Shown: positions 1 to 5,331 of the stretch, one piece after another
Layout of the letters: every line of letters starts with the position of its first letter
Position numbering within the stretch: position 1 is the stretch's first letter
Assembly: GCA_036509075.1 (NCBI GenBank)
Contig: DATCGG010000051.1
Location: forward strand, 1 to 5,599
Source: JAJKIV01 sp036509075
GTDB lineage: Bacteria; Gemmatimonadota; Gemmatimonadetes; Gemmatimonadales; Gemmatimonadaceae
DNA length: 5,599 nt
Direction of reading: 5' to 3'
Position numbers and translations under genes: made by a program
The notes under the pieces: generated by a model
Told to the model about the DNA's origin: nothing
What the model saw: only the letters and a program-made list of their open reading frames with translations
Databases searched by the model: none

Positions 1-380
1 CGGACCGGAATACCGGGCCCGTTGTCGCGAACCTCGAACTCGTATGCGTACCCGAGGTCGCGCGCGCTCACACACACGCGCGTGTCGTATGCCTCGTGGC
101 GCACCTGGGTGCGCCGCATGATCTCTCCCGGCTCACGGCTGTGGGACACAGCGTGCTCCTGGCTCTGCATGTAGCGCCGGAAGGCGTCACGACTCTCCCA
201 CGCGGTGAGGAACGTGTGGGTTGCCGTTCCGCCCTGCGGGGCGAGCAGCTGCAGATAGAGAAAGCCCGGGAAGCTGTCTATGAGGCCCGATCGCTCACGG
301 AAGTGGCGTTCCAGCTCGTCGTGGTCTTCTGGCGGGACGGTGAGATGGGAGATGAAGACGAACACGGCAGGTCCTGGCAT
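1..380 (-). CDS. ABM-domain protein joined to a histidine-kinase-like ATPase fragment, C-terminus outside window
   Basis: The gene starts at ATG 380-378 and is open to the left edge, giving 126 codons with no stop. Residues about 5-80 look like an antibiotic biosynthesis monooxygenase (dimeric ferredoxin-like) domain: FISHLTVPPEDHDELE, a central FPGFLYLQLL, FLTAWESRDAFRRY, and SQEHAVSH. Against IsdG/MhuD haem oxygenases the Trp (W61) and the His (H80) are kept, but the position of the catalytic Asn appears to be Ser11, so haem breakdown is doubtful. After about residue 93 the sequence changes character: V104-V117 reads VSARDLGYAYEFEV and R118-P125 reads RDNGPGIP. That is the beta strand plus G1 box (DxGxGI) of a GHKL/HATPase domain. 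The Asn-bearing N-box that should come before it is absent. The first domain is fairly secure; the second is inferred from about 30 residues. No clear ribosome binding site precedes the ATG, and the repeat block at 396-544 lies directly upstream. Confidence 0.7.
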   Translation of the reverse strand, partial: MPGPAVFVFISHLTVPPEDHDELERHFRERSGLIDSFPGFLYLQLLAPQGGTATHTFLTAWESRDAFRRYMQSQEHAVSHSREPGEIMRRTQVRHEAYDTRVCVSARDLGYAYEFEVRDNGPGIPV

Positions 381-395
381 AGTTGCAACGAAAGT

Positions 396-515
396 GCCGG
401 GAAGCGGGAGACGGGAAGCGGGGAGACAGCGAGAACCCTCGGGAGGCTCATCTCACGGCGAGATGCATCCCGAGGGTTTCCGCACCTTACCCGTCTCCGG
501 TCTCCCGCTTCCGGC
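396..515. repeat. Nested inverted-repeat element in intergenic DNA
   Basis: The 155-bp gap between the lipoprotein and the ABM gene is mostly structured DNA. Outer arms: GGAAGCGGGAGAC at 400-412 has its perfect reverse complement at 500-512. With a one-base bulge at 399, GCC 396-398 also pairs with GGC 513-515. The left arm is an imperfect tandem duplication, GGGAAGCGGGAGAC (399-412) followed by GGGAAGCGGGGAGAC (413-427). The right arm carries a second partial copy, CCCGTCTCC (490-498), complementary to 407-415. A separate hairpin (434-478) sits inside these arms. The layout resembles a small dispersed intergenic repeat or miniature mobile element. No transposase is present and no target-site duplication was found, so mobility is not shown. 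Confidence 0.6.
434..478. repeat. Imperfect long hairpin inside the intergenic repeat
   Basis: The 11-base arm AACCCTCGGGA (434-444) is perfectly complementary to TCCCGAGGGTT (468-478). After a small asymmetric internal loop, CATCTC (449-454) pairs with GAGATG (460-465) around the five-base loop ACGGC. That gives about 17 pairs in all. Neither side has a real T-tract: CTCGCTGTC follows on the minus strand and TCCGCACC on the plus strand. A classical intrinsic terminator is therefore not supported. It could still be an RNA-end stabilising or U-less termination hairpin for the lipoprotein transcript. Confidence 0.6.
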
Positions 516-544
516 GCCGTAGGCGCCGAAGGCGCCTACGGCGC
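514..544 (-). terminator. Perfect 14-bp hairpin over the lipoprotein stop codon, possible terminator
   Basis: GCGCCGTAGGCGCC (514-527), the three-base spacer GAA (528-530) and the exact reverse complement (531-544) form a perfect, nearly all-GC stem. On the minus strand the loop is TTC closed by C-G. The stem covers the last codons and TAG stop (536-538) of the lipoprotein, so it would fold as the ribosome leaves. No T-run follows, so termination is plausible but unproven; protection of the transcript end or transcription pausing are alternatives. The palindrome itself is certain and its role is inferred. Confidence 0.45.
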
Positions 545-997
545 TTTCGTCGCCTCCCAGTTCGCCTTGGCGACCACTGAGTCCGGCTTGGAGGCGAGCA
601 TGATGGTCGTCGTGCCGACCATTTTTCCGTCCTTCATCCGACCCACTGCCCGGAACATCACGTTCCCCTTTACCTTCGGAATTGTCGGGTCCTTGTACGG
701 CTTCGATGTCGCGATCATGCTGTCCGCATCGAGCTTCGTGCTCACGGCCACCGTTACCTTGGTTTTCGCGTTCGTGACGGTGGCGGTCGAATCGCTGGTG
801 CTCTTCACCATGAAGGCCGTGGTGGCCGTGTCGCCTTCGACCTTCGACGTGCCGTTCCAGGTCCCGGCGACGTCGGCCGCGGTCAGGGACGGGGGTGGCG
901 GCGGCGGTGGCGGCGGCGCCGGCGTTGTGGTGTCGGGTGCCGGTTCTTTCTTGGCACACGCAGCGACGATCAGAGCGAGGATAAATACTTTGCGCAT
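536..997 (-). CDS. Small proline-rich predicted lipoprotein of unknown function
   Basis: This encodes 153 residues from ATG 997-995, preceded by GAGG at 1003-1006 with a 5-nt gap. A longer in-frame version starting at 1072 would push the signal peptide inward, so it is not used. The N-terminus MRKVFILALIVAAC is a short lipoprotein signal with lipobox VAAC, making Cys14 the probable lipidated residue. It is followed by a charged KKEP stretch and a linker with nine consecutive prolines (P28-P36). The remaining roughly 115 residues (SLTAADVAGTWNGT onward) are rich in Thr, Ser, Val and Lys with alternating polar and hydrophobic residues, which suggests a small extracytoplasmic beta-sheet domain. 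GTWNG resembles the opening strand of many small beta-barrel proteins, but I recognise no family and assign no function. It lies downstream of the permease on the same strand across 147 bp; co-transcription is possible. Confidence 0.82.
   Translation of the reverse strand: MRKVFILALIVAACAKKEPAPDTTTPAPPPPPPPPPSLTAADVAGTWNGTSKVEGDTATTAFMVKSTSDSTATVTNAKTKVTVAVSTKLDADSMIATSKPYKDPTIPKVKGNVMFRAVGRMKDGKMVGTTTIMLASKPDSVVAKANWEATKAP
890..916. repeat. GC-rich trinucleotide-like repeat encoding the polyproline run
   Basis: This run of GGC/GGT-type triplets on the plus strand reads as nine consecutive proline codons (mostly CCG and CCA) on the minus strand, residues 28-36 of the lipoprotein. It spaces the lipid anchor from the folded domain. 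Such tracts can change length by slippage, so the proline count may vary between strains. Confidence 0.8.
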
Positions 998-1144
998 TGA
1001 CGCCTCGGTGGGTGACGATCGAATCCGCAGAGTTACACGCGAGTCGTCGGCGACCCACGCGCCATCCATCATGCACCACCAAGCGGTAGTCCGCTAGCGT
1101 CGATCTCGCTTGCCGAATTGCGCCGTGCGGATGGTTCGCGCCAC
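998..1144. other. Intergenic gap between permease and lipoprotein
   Basis: These 147 bp hold the lipoprotein ribosome binding site (GAGG at 1003-1006) and one weak hairpin, AGCGG-TAGT-CCGCT, near 1082-1095. I found no convincing -35/-10 pair for the lipoprotein and no terminator with a T-tract for the permease. Confidence 0.5.
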
Positions 1145-3823
1145 TCACTCCTGGCGGAGTACCGCTACCGGGTCTATGCCAGCCGCTCTCCACGCGGGTA
1201 TCCAGCTCGCTGCGATCGCCACCACACCGAGCATCACCGCCGTTCCCAGGTAGCTCAGCGGGTCGCGCACGCTCAAGCCATCTACCAGGAACGCCGCCAA
1301 CGGTCGAGTGACCGCGAGCGACGCCGCGATGCCTAACGCCATGCCGATGCCAGCGACAACTGAGGCATCGCGCAGCACGAGCCCGATCACGCTCCCTCGC
1401 GTCGCCCCGAGTGACATGCGGATCGCGATTTCGCGCATCCGTCGGCTCGCACCGAACGAGATCACGCCGAACAGACCGATCATCGCCAGCACCAACCCGA
1501 GAACGCCGAGGCTCCCCACCACGATCGCACCCACGCGACTCGGCAGGAACGCAAACGCAAGCGCCGATCGCATGGTCCGCACCTCGACCGCGGTTGAAAC
1601 GTCGAGCTGGCCGATCACGCGTCGCATTGGCGTGAGCAGCGCGCTCGGATCGGCCGCCGTCCTGGCAACGATGAAGACAATCCTCGTGTCGTTAGTTCGC
1701 TGCCACAGCGACGCGTAGACCGCCGCCCGTGTCGGCTCGCCTAACGTTCGATGTTTGGCGTTCGAGACGACACCCACGATCTCCGTTGGCACCGCGCCCG
1801 AGTCACCGGGTAGGTCCATGGTGCGACCAACGGGATCGCGCCCGCCGAAGTAGCGTCGTACGAACTCTTCGTTCACGATCGCGACGCGGGCCGCGGTCTG
1901 GTTGTCCGTTCTCCGGAACTCGCGGCCGCTCACGGTGTGCATGCCCATCGTCGCGAAGTAGTCCGGGCCTACGTCGATGCCGGAGAACTCGACATGAACC
2001 TCGTCCTTGACTCCATCGATCCTGATTCCGGTCCCGGTCGTGCGCCCGGCGCGGATCGTGAGCGGCACTCCGGTGGTCGCTGCCGCGGACACGACACCGG
2101 GGATGGCTCGCACGCGCTCGAGCGCGGTCTCGACCATTGCGTCTCGTGCCTCACGCGAGTAGCGGTCCTGAACGAACGCGATCTGCGCGACGGCCGTATG
2201 GGCCGTGTCGAACCCGGTGTCGAGCGACTGCGTGCGTGCGAGATTGCGGACGAACAGCGTCGCCGTGATGAGCAGCGTGAGTGATAGCGCCACCTGCCCG
2301 ATGGCGAGCATGCGTCGCAGCGTCATTCGTGGGCCGAACGCCGTGCGTCCATCATCCTTCAGCGTCGGCGCCAACGCGATGTGCGTCGCCTGGAGTGCGG
2401 GCACGAGGGCCGACAGCACGCAGGCAACGGCGATGAGGAGCACGGCGTATCCCACGACGCCTGCATCGAGAGACAAGCCGGGGTCGATCGGCATCGGGAA
2501 CGGCAGGGACACGCCGTTCAGGAGTGCCAGGAGCGGCGCAGCGATCGCCACGCCTCCCGCCGTGCCGATGAGCGCCAGCCAGAGTCCTTCCGTCAGCAGC
2601 TGCCTAACGAGCCGCGCCCGGCCGGCGCCAAGCGCGAGGCGGAGCGCGATCTCGCGGCGCCGCTCCGCGTTTCTTGCCAGCAGAAGGCCGGCGACATTCG
2701 CGCACGCGATACAGAGGATGAGCCCGACGATGACCAGCAGCACCGCAAGGAACGCGGCGATCGACCCGGGCGGCCCGGCCTGCGAGAGCCCGCGCGCCGG
2801 AGCGAACACCTCGAGGCGCGCGAATCCCGTGTCGGCCGGCGACGCCATCATCCCCTCGGCCCGCCGCGCCGCGGCCGTGAACGCCGCGCGCCCCTCAGCA
2901 ACTGTCTGGTCGTCGCGCAACCGACCGACGAGCTGAACGACGGGCGTACCAGGCTCCCCGAGGTACGGCAGCAGCGTCTTGCTCAGCGGCAGGTACACCT
3001 CCGGAGCGCTGCCGTAGCCGAAGATGCCGCGGATGTGCGGCGCCAGCACGCCGATGACCGTATACGGGCGACCGTTGAGCGTGATCGCCCGACCGATCAC
3101 ACCGGAGTCCGCCCCTAACGCCGACCGCCAGAAGCCGTCGCTCACGACGACGACTCGCGGATCCAGCTCGGCTCGTGCCTCCACGGCGGTGAAGGCGCGT
3201 CCGCGCGCGATCGGGACGCCGAGGACGTCGAAGAAGTTCGCGGTGACGAGCATTGGCACGAGCGTGACCGCGGCGTCTCCGCGAAGCCAGTTCACCTCGC
3301 TCTCGATCTGATAACCGGCCACTCCGGCGAGCGCGCCACTCGCGGAAAGCGCGCGCCATTGCTCGTACGACACGTGACTGCTGCGAGCCGTTCGTATGTT
3401 CACGAGTCGGCCAGCGTCCCGCGCACTCGGCGGCGCGAGAAACAGTGTCTTTGCGAGCGCGAACACCGTGGTGTTGACCGCAACGCCCAGCCCGATGGAG
3501 AGAATGGAGACGACGAGCAGCAGCGGTCGGCGGGAAAGCCCGCGCCAGGCGTAGCGCAGATCGCGACGGAGGTCACCAACGAGCGACGCATGCCACGTGT
3601 CGCGGACGTCGTCCTGGAATCGCGTGATGCCACCAAACTCCCGGAGAGCTGTCTGCCTCGCCTGATCCGGCGACATCCCGCGCGTGACGTAGTCCTCGAC
3701 CTGGAGATCGATGTGCGATTGCAGCTCGCGCGCGAGATCGCGCTCCACGGCCGCGCGACGGAACATCGATCGCGCACGAAGCTTGATGACCTGAACCCAG
3801 CGGGTTCCGGAGGCGTTAGGCAT
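1145..3823 (-). CDS. ADOP-type orphan MacB/FtsX-like ABC transporter permease
   Basis: This 892-residue inner-membrane protein belongs to the duplicated orphan permease group, related to MacB but with two permease units in one chain and no attached ATPase. The first ~94 residues form the soluble prefix usual in this group (FRRAAVERDLARELQSHI at about 21-38, then GMSPDQARQTALREFGG). Then come TM1 (~102-124), a large periplasmic domain (~125-350), TM2-4 (~355-382, 409-434, 456-479), TM5 (~506-524), a second periplasmic domain (~525-765) and TM6-8 (~766-791, 816-839, 856-879). Both FtsX units carry the conserved cytoplasmic loop: REIALRLALGAGRARLVRQ near 391-408 and REIAIRMSLGATRGSV near 797-812. 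The C-terminus WIPAWRAAGIDPVAVLRQE is typical. I start at ATG 3823-3821, which overlaps the padR stop by 8 nt. An upstream ATG at 3841 would add only six residues, and a start at 3766 would cut into the prefix. The substrate is unknown; relatives act in export or stress response. The reading frame is intact. Confidence 0.93.
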   Translation of the reverse strand: MPNASGTRWVQVIKLRARSMFRRAAVERDLARELQSHIDLQVEDYVTRGMSPDQARQTALREFGGITRFQDDVRDTWHASLVGDLRRDLRYAWRGLSRRPLLLVVSILSIGLGVAVNTTVFALAKTLFLAPPSARDAGRLVNIRTARSSHVSYEQWRALSASGALAGVAGYQIESEVNWLRGDAAVTLVPMLVTANFFDVLGVPIARGRAFTAVEARAELDPRVVVVSDGFWRSALGADSGVIGRAITLNGRPYTVIGVLAPHIRGIFGYGSAPEVYLPLSKTLLPYLGEPGTPVVQLVGRLRDDQTVAEGRAAFTAAARRAEGMMASPADTGFARLEVFAPARGLSQAGPPGSIAAFLAVLLVIVGLILCIACANVAGLLLARNAERRREIALRLALGAGRARLVRQLLTEGLWLALIGTAGGVAIAAPLLALLNGVSLPFPMPIDPGLSLDAGVVGYAVLLIAVACVLSALVPALQATHIALAPTLKDDGRTAFGPRMTLRRMLAIGQVALSLTLLITATLFVRNLARTQSLDTGFDTAHTAVAQIAFVQDRYSREARDAMVETALERVRAIPGVVSAAATTGVPLTIRAGRTTGTGIRIDGVKDEVHVEFSGIDVGPDYFATMGMHTVSGREFRRTDNQTAARVAIVNEEFVRRYFGGRDPVGRTMDLPGDSGAVPTEIVGVVSNAKHRTLGEPTRAAVYASLWQRTNDTRIVFIVARTAADPSALLTPMRRVIGQLDVSTAVEVRTMRSALAFAFLPSRVGAIVVGSLGVLGLVLAMIGLFGVISFGASRRMREIAIRMSLGATRGSVIGLVLRDASVVAGIGMALGIAASLAVTRPLAAFLVDGLSVRDPLSYLGTAVMLGVVAIAASWIPAWRAAGIDPVAVLRQE

Positions 3824-4145
3824 TCCGCAGCACCAACCCAACGGCCGCCGAGAGTCGCTCCCACTGCGCCGTCTCGGACTTGAGCGCCGCGCGGCCGGTC
3901 TTCGTCAGCTCGTAAAACTTCGCGTCCCGGCCCGTCTCGGTCTGACTCCACTCCGCCGAGATCAGCCCCTGCTGCTCGAGACGATGCAGTGCCGGATACA
4001 GCGACCCCTGCGTGATCTGGAGGACGTCCTCCGACACCTGCTGGATGCGCTTCGCGATCGCCCAGCCGTGCTTTGGCTCGGCGGTCAGCGTCTTGAGGAT
4101 CAGCAGGTCGAGCGTGCCCTGAATGAGATCGGACGGCTTGCCCAC
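3816..4145 (-). CDS. PadR-family transcriptional repressor
   Basis: This is a 109-residue winged-helix DNA-binding protein. It starts at GTG 4145-4143, with GGAG (plus-strand 4154-4157) 8 nt upstream. MGKPSDLIQGTLDLLILKTL is the usual N-terminus of short PadR proteins that accompany ADOP permeases. The winged helix spans about 8-85: HGWAIAKRIQQVSEDVLQ, then recognition helix region GSLYPALHRLEQQGLI (47-62), then the wing and KFYELTKTGRAAL (76-88). A short C-terminal helix follows (about 89-106) for dimerisation. Its TAA stop lies inside the start of the permease gene (8-nt overlap), so the two are almost certainly co-transcribed and translationally coupled. It probably represses its own operon in response to a small molecule or envelope stress. 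The ligand cannot be read from the sequence. Confidence 0.95.
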   Translation of the reverse strand: MGKPSDLIQGTLDLLILKTLTAEPKHGWAIAKRIQQVSEDVLQITQGSLYPALHRLEQQGLISAEWSQTETGRDAKFYELTKTGRAALKSETAQWERLSAAVGLVLRNA

Positions 4146-4153
4146 GATCGTGG

Positions 4154-4157
4154 CTCC
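4154..4157 (-). promoter_or_regulatory. Ribosome binding site deciding the GTG start of padR
   Basis: On the minus strand GGAG lies 8 nt before GTG 4145. The nearby ATG at 4159-4157 overlaps this GGAG and is out of frame, so GTG is the supported start. Confidence 0.65.
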
Positions 4158-4168
4158 ATACCTAAATC

Positions 4169-4177
4169 GTCGACAAT
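4169..4177. promoter_or_regulatory. Proximal copy of GTCGACAAT, probable PadR operator half
   Basis: GTCGACAAT has the palindromic core GTCGAC, extended to an imperfect 12-bp palindrome ATCGTCGACAAT (4166-4177, 10 of 12 positions symmetric). It overlaps the downstream end of the padR -10 box and the likely transcription start, so a bound protein would block initiation. It is identical to the copy at 4190-4198. The operator role is inferred from repetition, placement and the adjacent padR gene. Confidence 0.55.
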
Positions 4178-4198
4178 CATACCAAGACGGTCGACAAT
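4171..4198 (+). promoter_or_regulatory. Tentative promoter for galT
   Basis: On the plus strand, TCGACA (4171-4176, 5/6 match to a -35) is followed after 16 bp by GACAAT (4193-4198, 4/6 match to a -10). Both boxes lie inside the two GTCGACAAT repeats, so a protein bound there would also cover this promoter. It would give a leader of about 44 nt. The -10 is weak and no alternative in the gap looks better. Confidence 0.3.
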
Positions 4199-4204
4199 AG
4201 GCAA
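4176..4204 (-). promoter_or_regulatory. Sigma70-type promoter for padR-permease operon
   Basis: On the minus strand, -35 TTGCCT (plus 4199-4204) is separated by exactly 17 bp from -10 TATGAT (plus 4176-4181). The boxes match consensus at 4/6 and 5/6 positions. Transcription would begin near 4169-4170, leaving a leader of about 25 nt that contains the ribosome binding site. One GTCGACAAT copy sits in the spacer and the other at the start point, which fits repression. Confidence 0.6.
4190..4198. promoter_or_regulatory. Distal copy of GTCGACAAT, probable PadR operator half
   Basis: This second perfect copy of the nine-base word lies 21 bp (two helical turns) from the first, so both face the same side of the DNA. 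It falls within the 17-bp spacer of the padR promoter. Outside the GTCGAC core its palindromic symmetry is weaker than in the proximal copy. Confidence 0.55.
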
Positions 4205-4248
4205 CAGGGAGCGTACACGGTAATTTCCGACGCCCTTACTCCAGCGCG

Positions 4249-5331
4249 ATGGTCTGGGAACAACGGTGGCATCCACTTCGTCGAGAGTGGGTCGTGATCT
4301 CGTCGCACCGCGACCGCCGCCCGTGGCAGGGCGAGACGGTCGGGGACGCGCGCGCGCCTCGGATCGACTACGACCCCGGCTGCTATCTCTGTCCCGGTAA
4401 CTCACGCGTGTCGGGCGAGCGGAATCCCGCATACGACGGCGTCTTCGCGTTCGACAACGACCATCCCTGCGTCGGCCCCGACGCGCCCGACCCTGAGGCG
4501 CTGCCCACGGGACCATATCAGGTCCGTCGCGCCGACGGCTTGTCGCGCGTGGTCTGCTACTCGCCCGGCCACGATCGCTCGCTGGCCGAGCTGCCGCATA
4601 ACGAGATCGTCGGGCTGCTCGATGAGCTACAGCGGCAGTTCCGGGAGCTGGCGGCGCGACGCGAGGTGCGGCACGTCCTCATGTTCGAGAACAAGGGCGA
4701 AGTCGTAGGCGTGAGCAACCCGCATCCGCACTGCCAGATCTACGCGACGAACTTCGCCTTCCGTACGATCGAGCTGGAGGCCGCGGCGTCAGCGGAGTAT
4801 CTCGACGCGAACGGCCGCGTGCTGTTCCAGGACATCATCGCCGCCGAGGAGGCCGACGGGCGCCGCCTGTTGGCGTCGTGCGGAAGCGCCCTCGCGTTCG
4901 TGCCGTACTTCGCTCGCTATTCGTACGAGACGTTCGTCGCTCCACGCGCAACGCATGCCAACATTGCGGAGCTTTCCCGCACCGAGCTCGCCGATCTCGC
5001 CACCGTCCTCGGCGAAACGCTCGTACGCATGGATAACCTGTGGACAATGCCGTTTCCGTACGTGATGGCATTCCATCAGGCGCCCGTCGAACCGCAAGCG
5101 GATCGCGGGTTTCACTTCCACATCGAGATCCACACGCCGCTCCGTAAACCTGGGCTGCTCAAGTATCTCGCCGGGCCGGAGATCGGTGGCGGCAACTTCC
5201 TGAACGACACGGCCCCCGAGGAGAAGGCCGCAGAGCTTCGCGCGACGTCGACGACGCACTATCGCGCGCCAGACGTCATGCCGAGCGACGCGCGGGATCG
5301 CGCTCGTCCCGACAGAGGGCCCTCTGCGTGA
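4249..5331 (+). CDS. galT: Galactose-1-phosphate uridylyltransferase
   Basis: This 360-residue cytoplasmic enzyme of the Leloir pathway swaps UMP between UDP-glucose and galactose-1-phosphate. It belongs to the HIT-like superfamily. Recognisable landmarks in order: RWHPLRREWVVISSHR (6-21) and RPWQG; CYLC (C45, C48), two zinc ligands; FAFDNDHPC near 67-74; VVCYSPGHD with H108, the third zinc ligand; and MFENKGEVVGVSNPHPHCQ with H159 (zinc), nucleophile H161 and Q163. Then come an E in the RTIELE segment, AFHQ (H276) and GFHFHIE (H289, H291), matching the second metal site of the E. coli enzyme. All catalytic residues are present. Length is close to the usual ~350, with an extra Arg/Asp-rich tail after about 340 that may be dispensable. 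The ATG at 4249 fits the family N-terminus but has no clear ribosome binding site. The stop overlaps the GTG of the next gene. Confidence 0.95.
   Translation: MVWEQRWHPLRREWVVISSHRDRRPWQGETVGDARAPRIDYDPGCYLCPGNSRVSGERNPAYDGVFAFDNDHPCVGPDAPDPEALPTGPYQVRRADGLSRVVCYSPGHDRSLAELPHNEIVGLLDELQRQFRELAARREVRHVLMFENKGEVVGVSNPHPHCQIYATNFAFRTIELEAAASAEYLDANGRVLFQDIIAAEEADGRRLLASCGSALAFVPYFARYSYETFVAPRATHANIAELSRTELADLATVLGETLVRMDNLWTMPFPYVMAFHQAPVEPQADRGFHFHIEIHTPLRKPGLLKYLAGPEIGGGNFLNDTAPEEKAAELRATSTTHYRAPDVMPSDARDRARPDRGPSA
5314..5319 (+). promoter_or_regulatory. Ribosome binding site for the coupled downstream gene
   Basis: AGAGGG sits 8 nt before GTG 5328, inside the last codons of galT. It supports this overlapping GTG as the start. 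Confidence 0.55.

Noticed and set aside
399..427. Tandem GGGAAGCGGGAGAC copies as a CRISPR or longer tandem array
   Set aside because: Only two adjacent imperfect copies with no spacers. It is part of the inverted-repeat arm.
998..1072. N-terminal extension of the lipoprotein from ATG 1072
   Set aside because: It would place 25 residues before the lipoprotein signal and destroy its function. The ATG at 997 has a GAGG at proper distance.
96..1097. Long plus-strand open frame (333 codons)
   Set aside because: It runs antisense to the lipoprotein and the ABM gene, contains a polyglycine stretch that is only the reverse of the proline codons, and shows no domain. It is a high-GC shadow.
453..1193. 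Minus-strand open frame of 246 codons
   Set aside because: It overlaps the lipoprotein in another frame, crosses the permease end and the repeat block, and is Arg/Gly/His-rich with no recognisable fold. The lipoprotein frame has a signal peptide and ribosome binding site instead.
1205..3360. Several Arg-rich plus-strand and minus-strand open frames within the permease
   Set aside because: They are alternative frames of a single intact, conserved 892-residue gene, with low-complexity products and no starts supported by ribosome binding sites.
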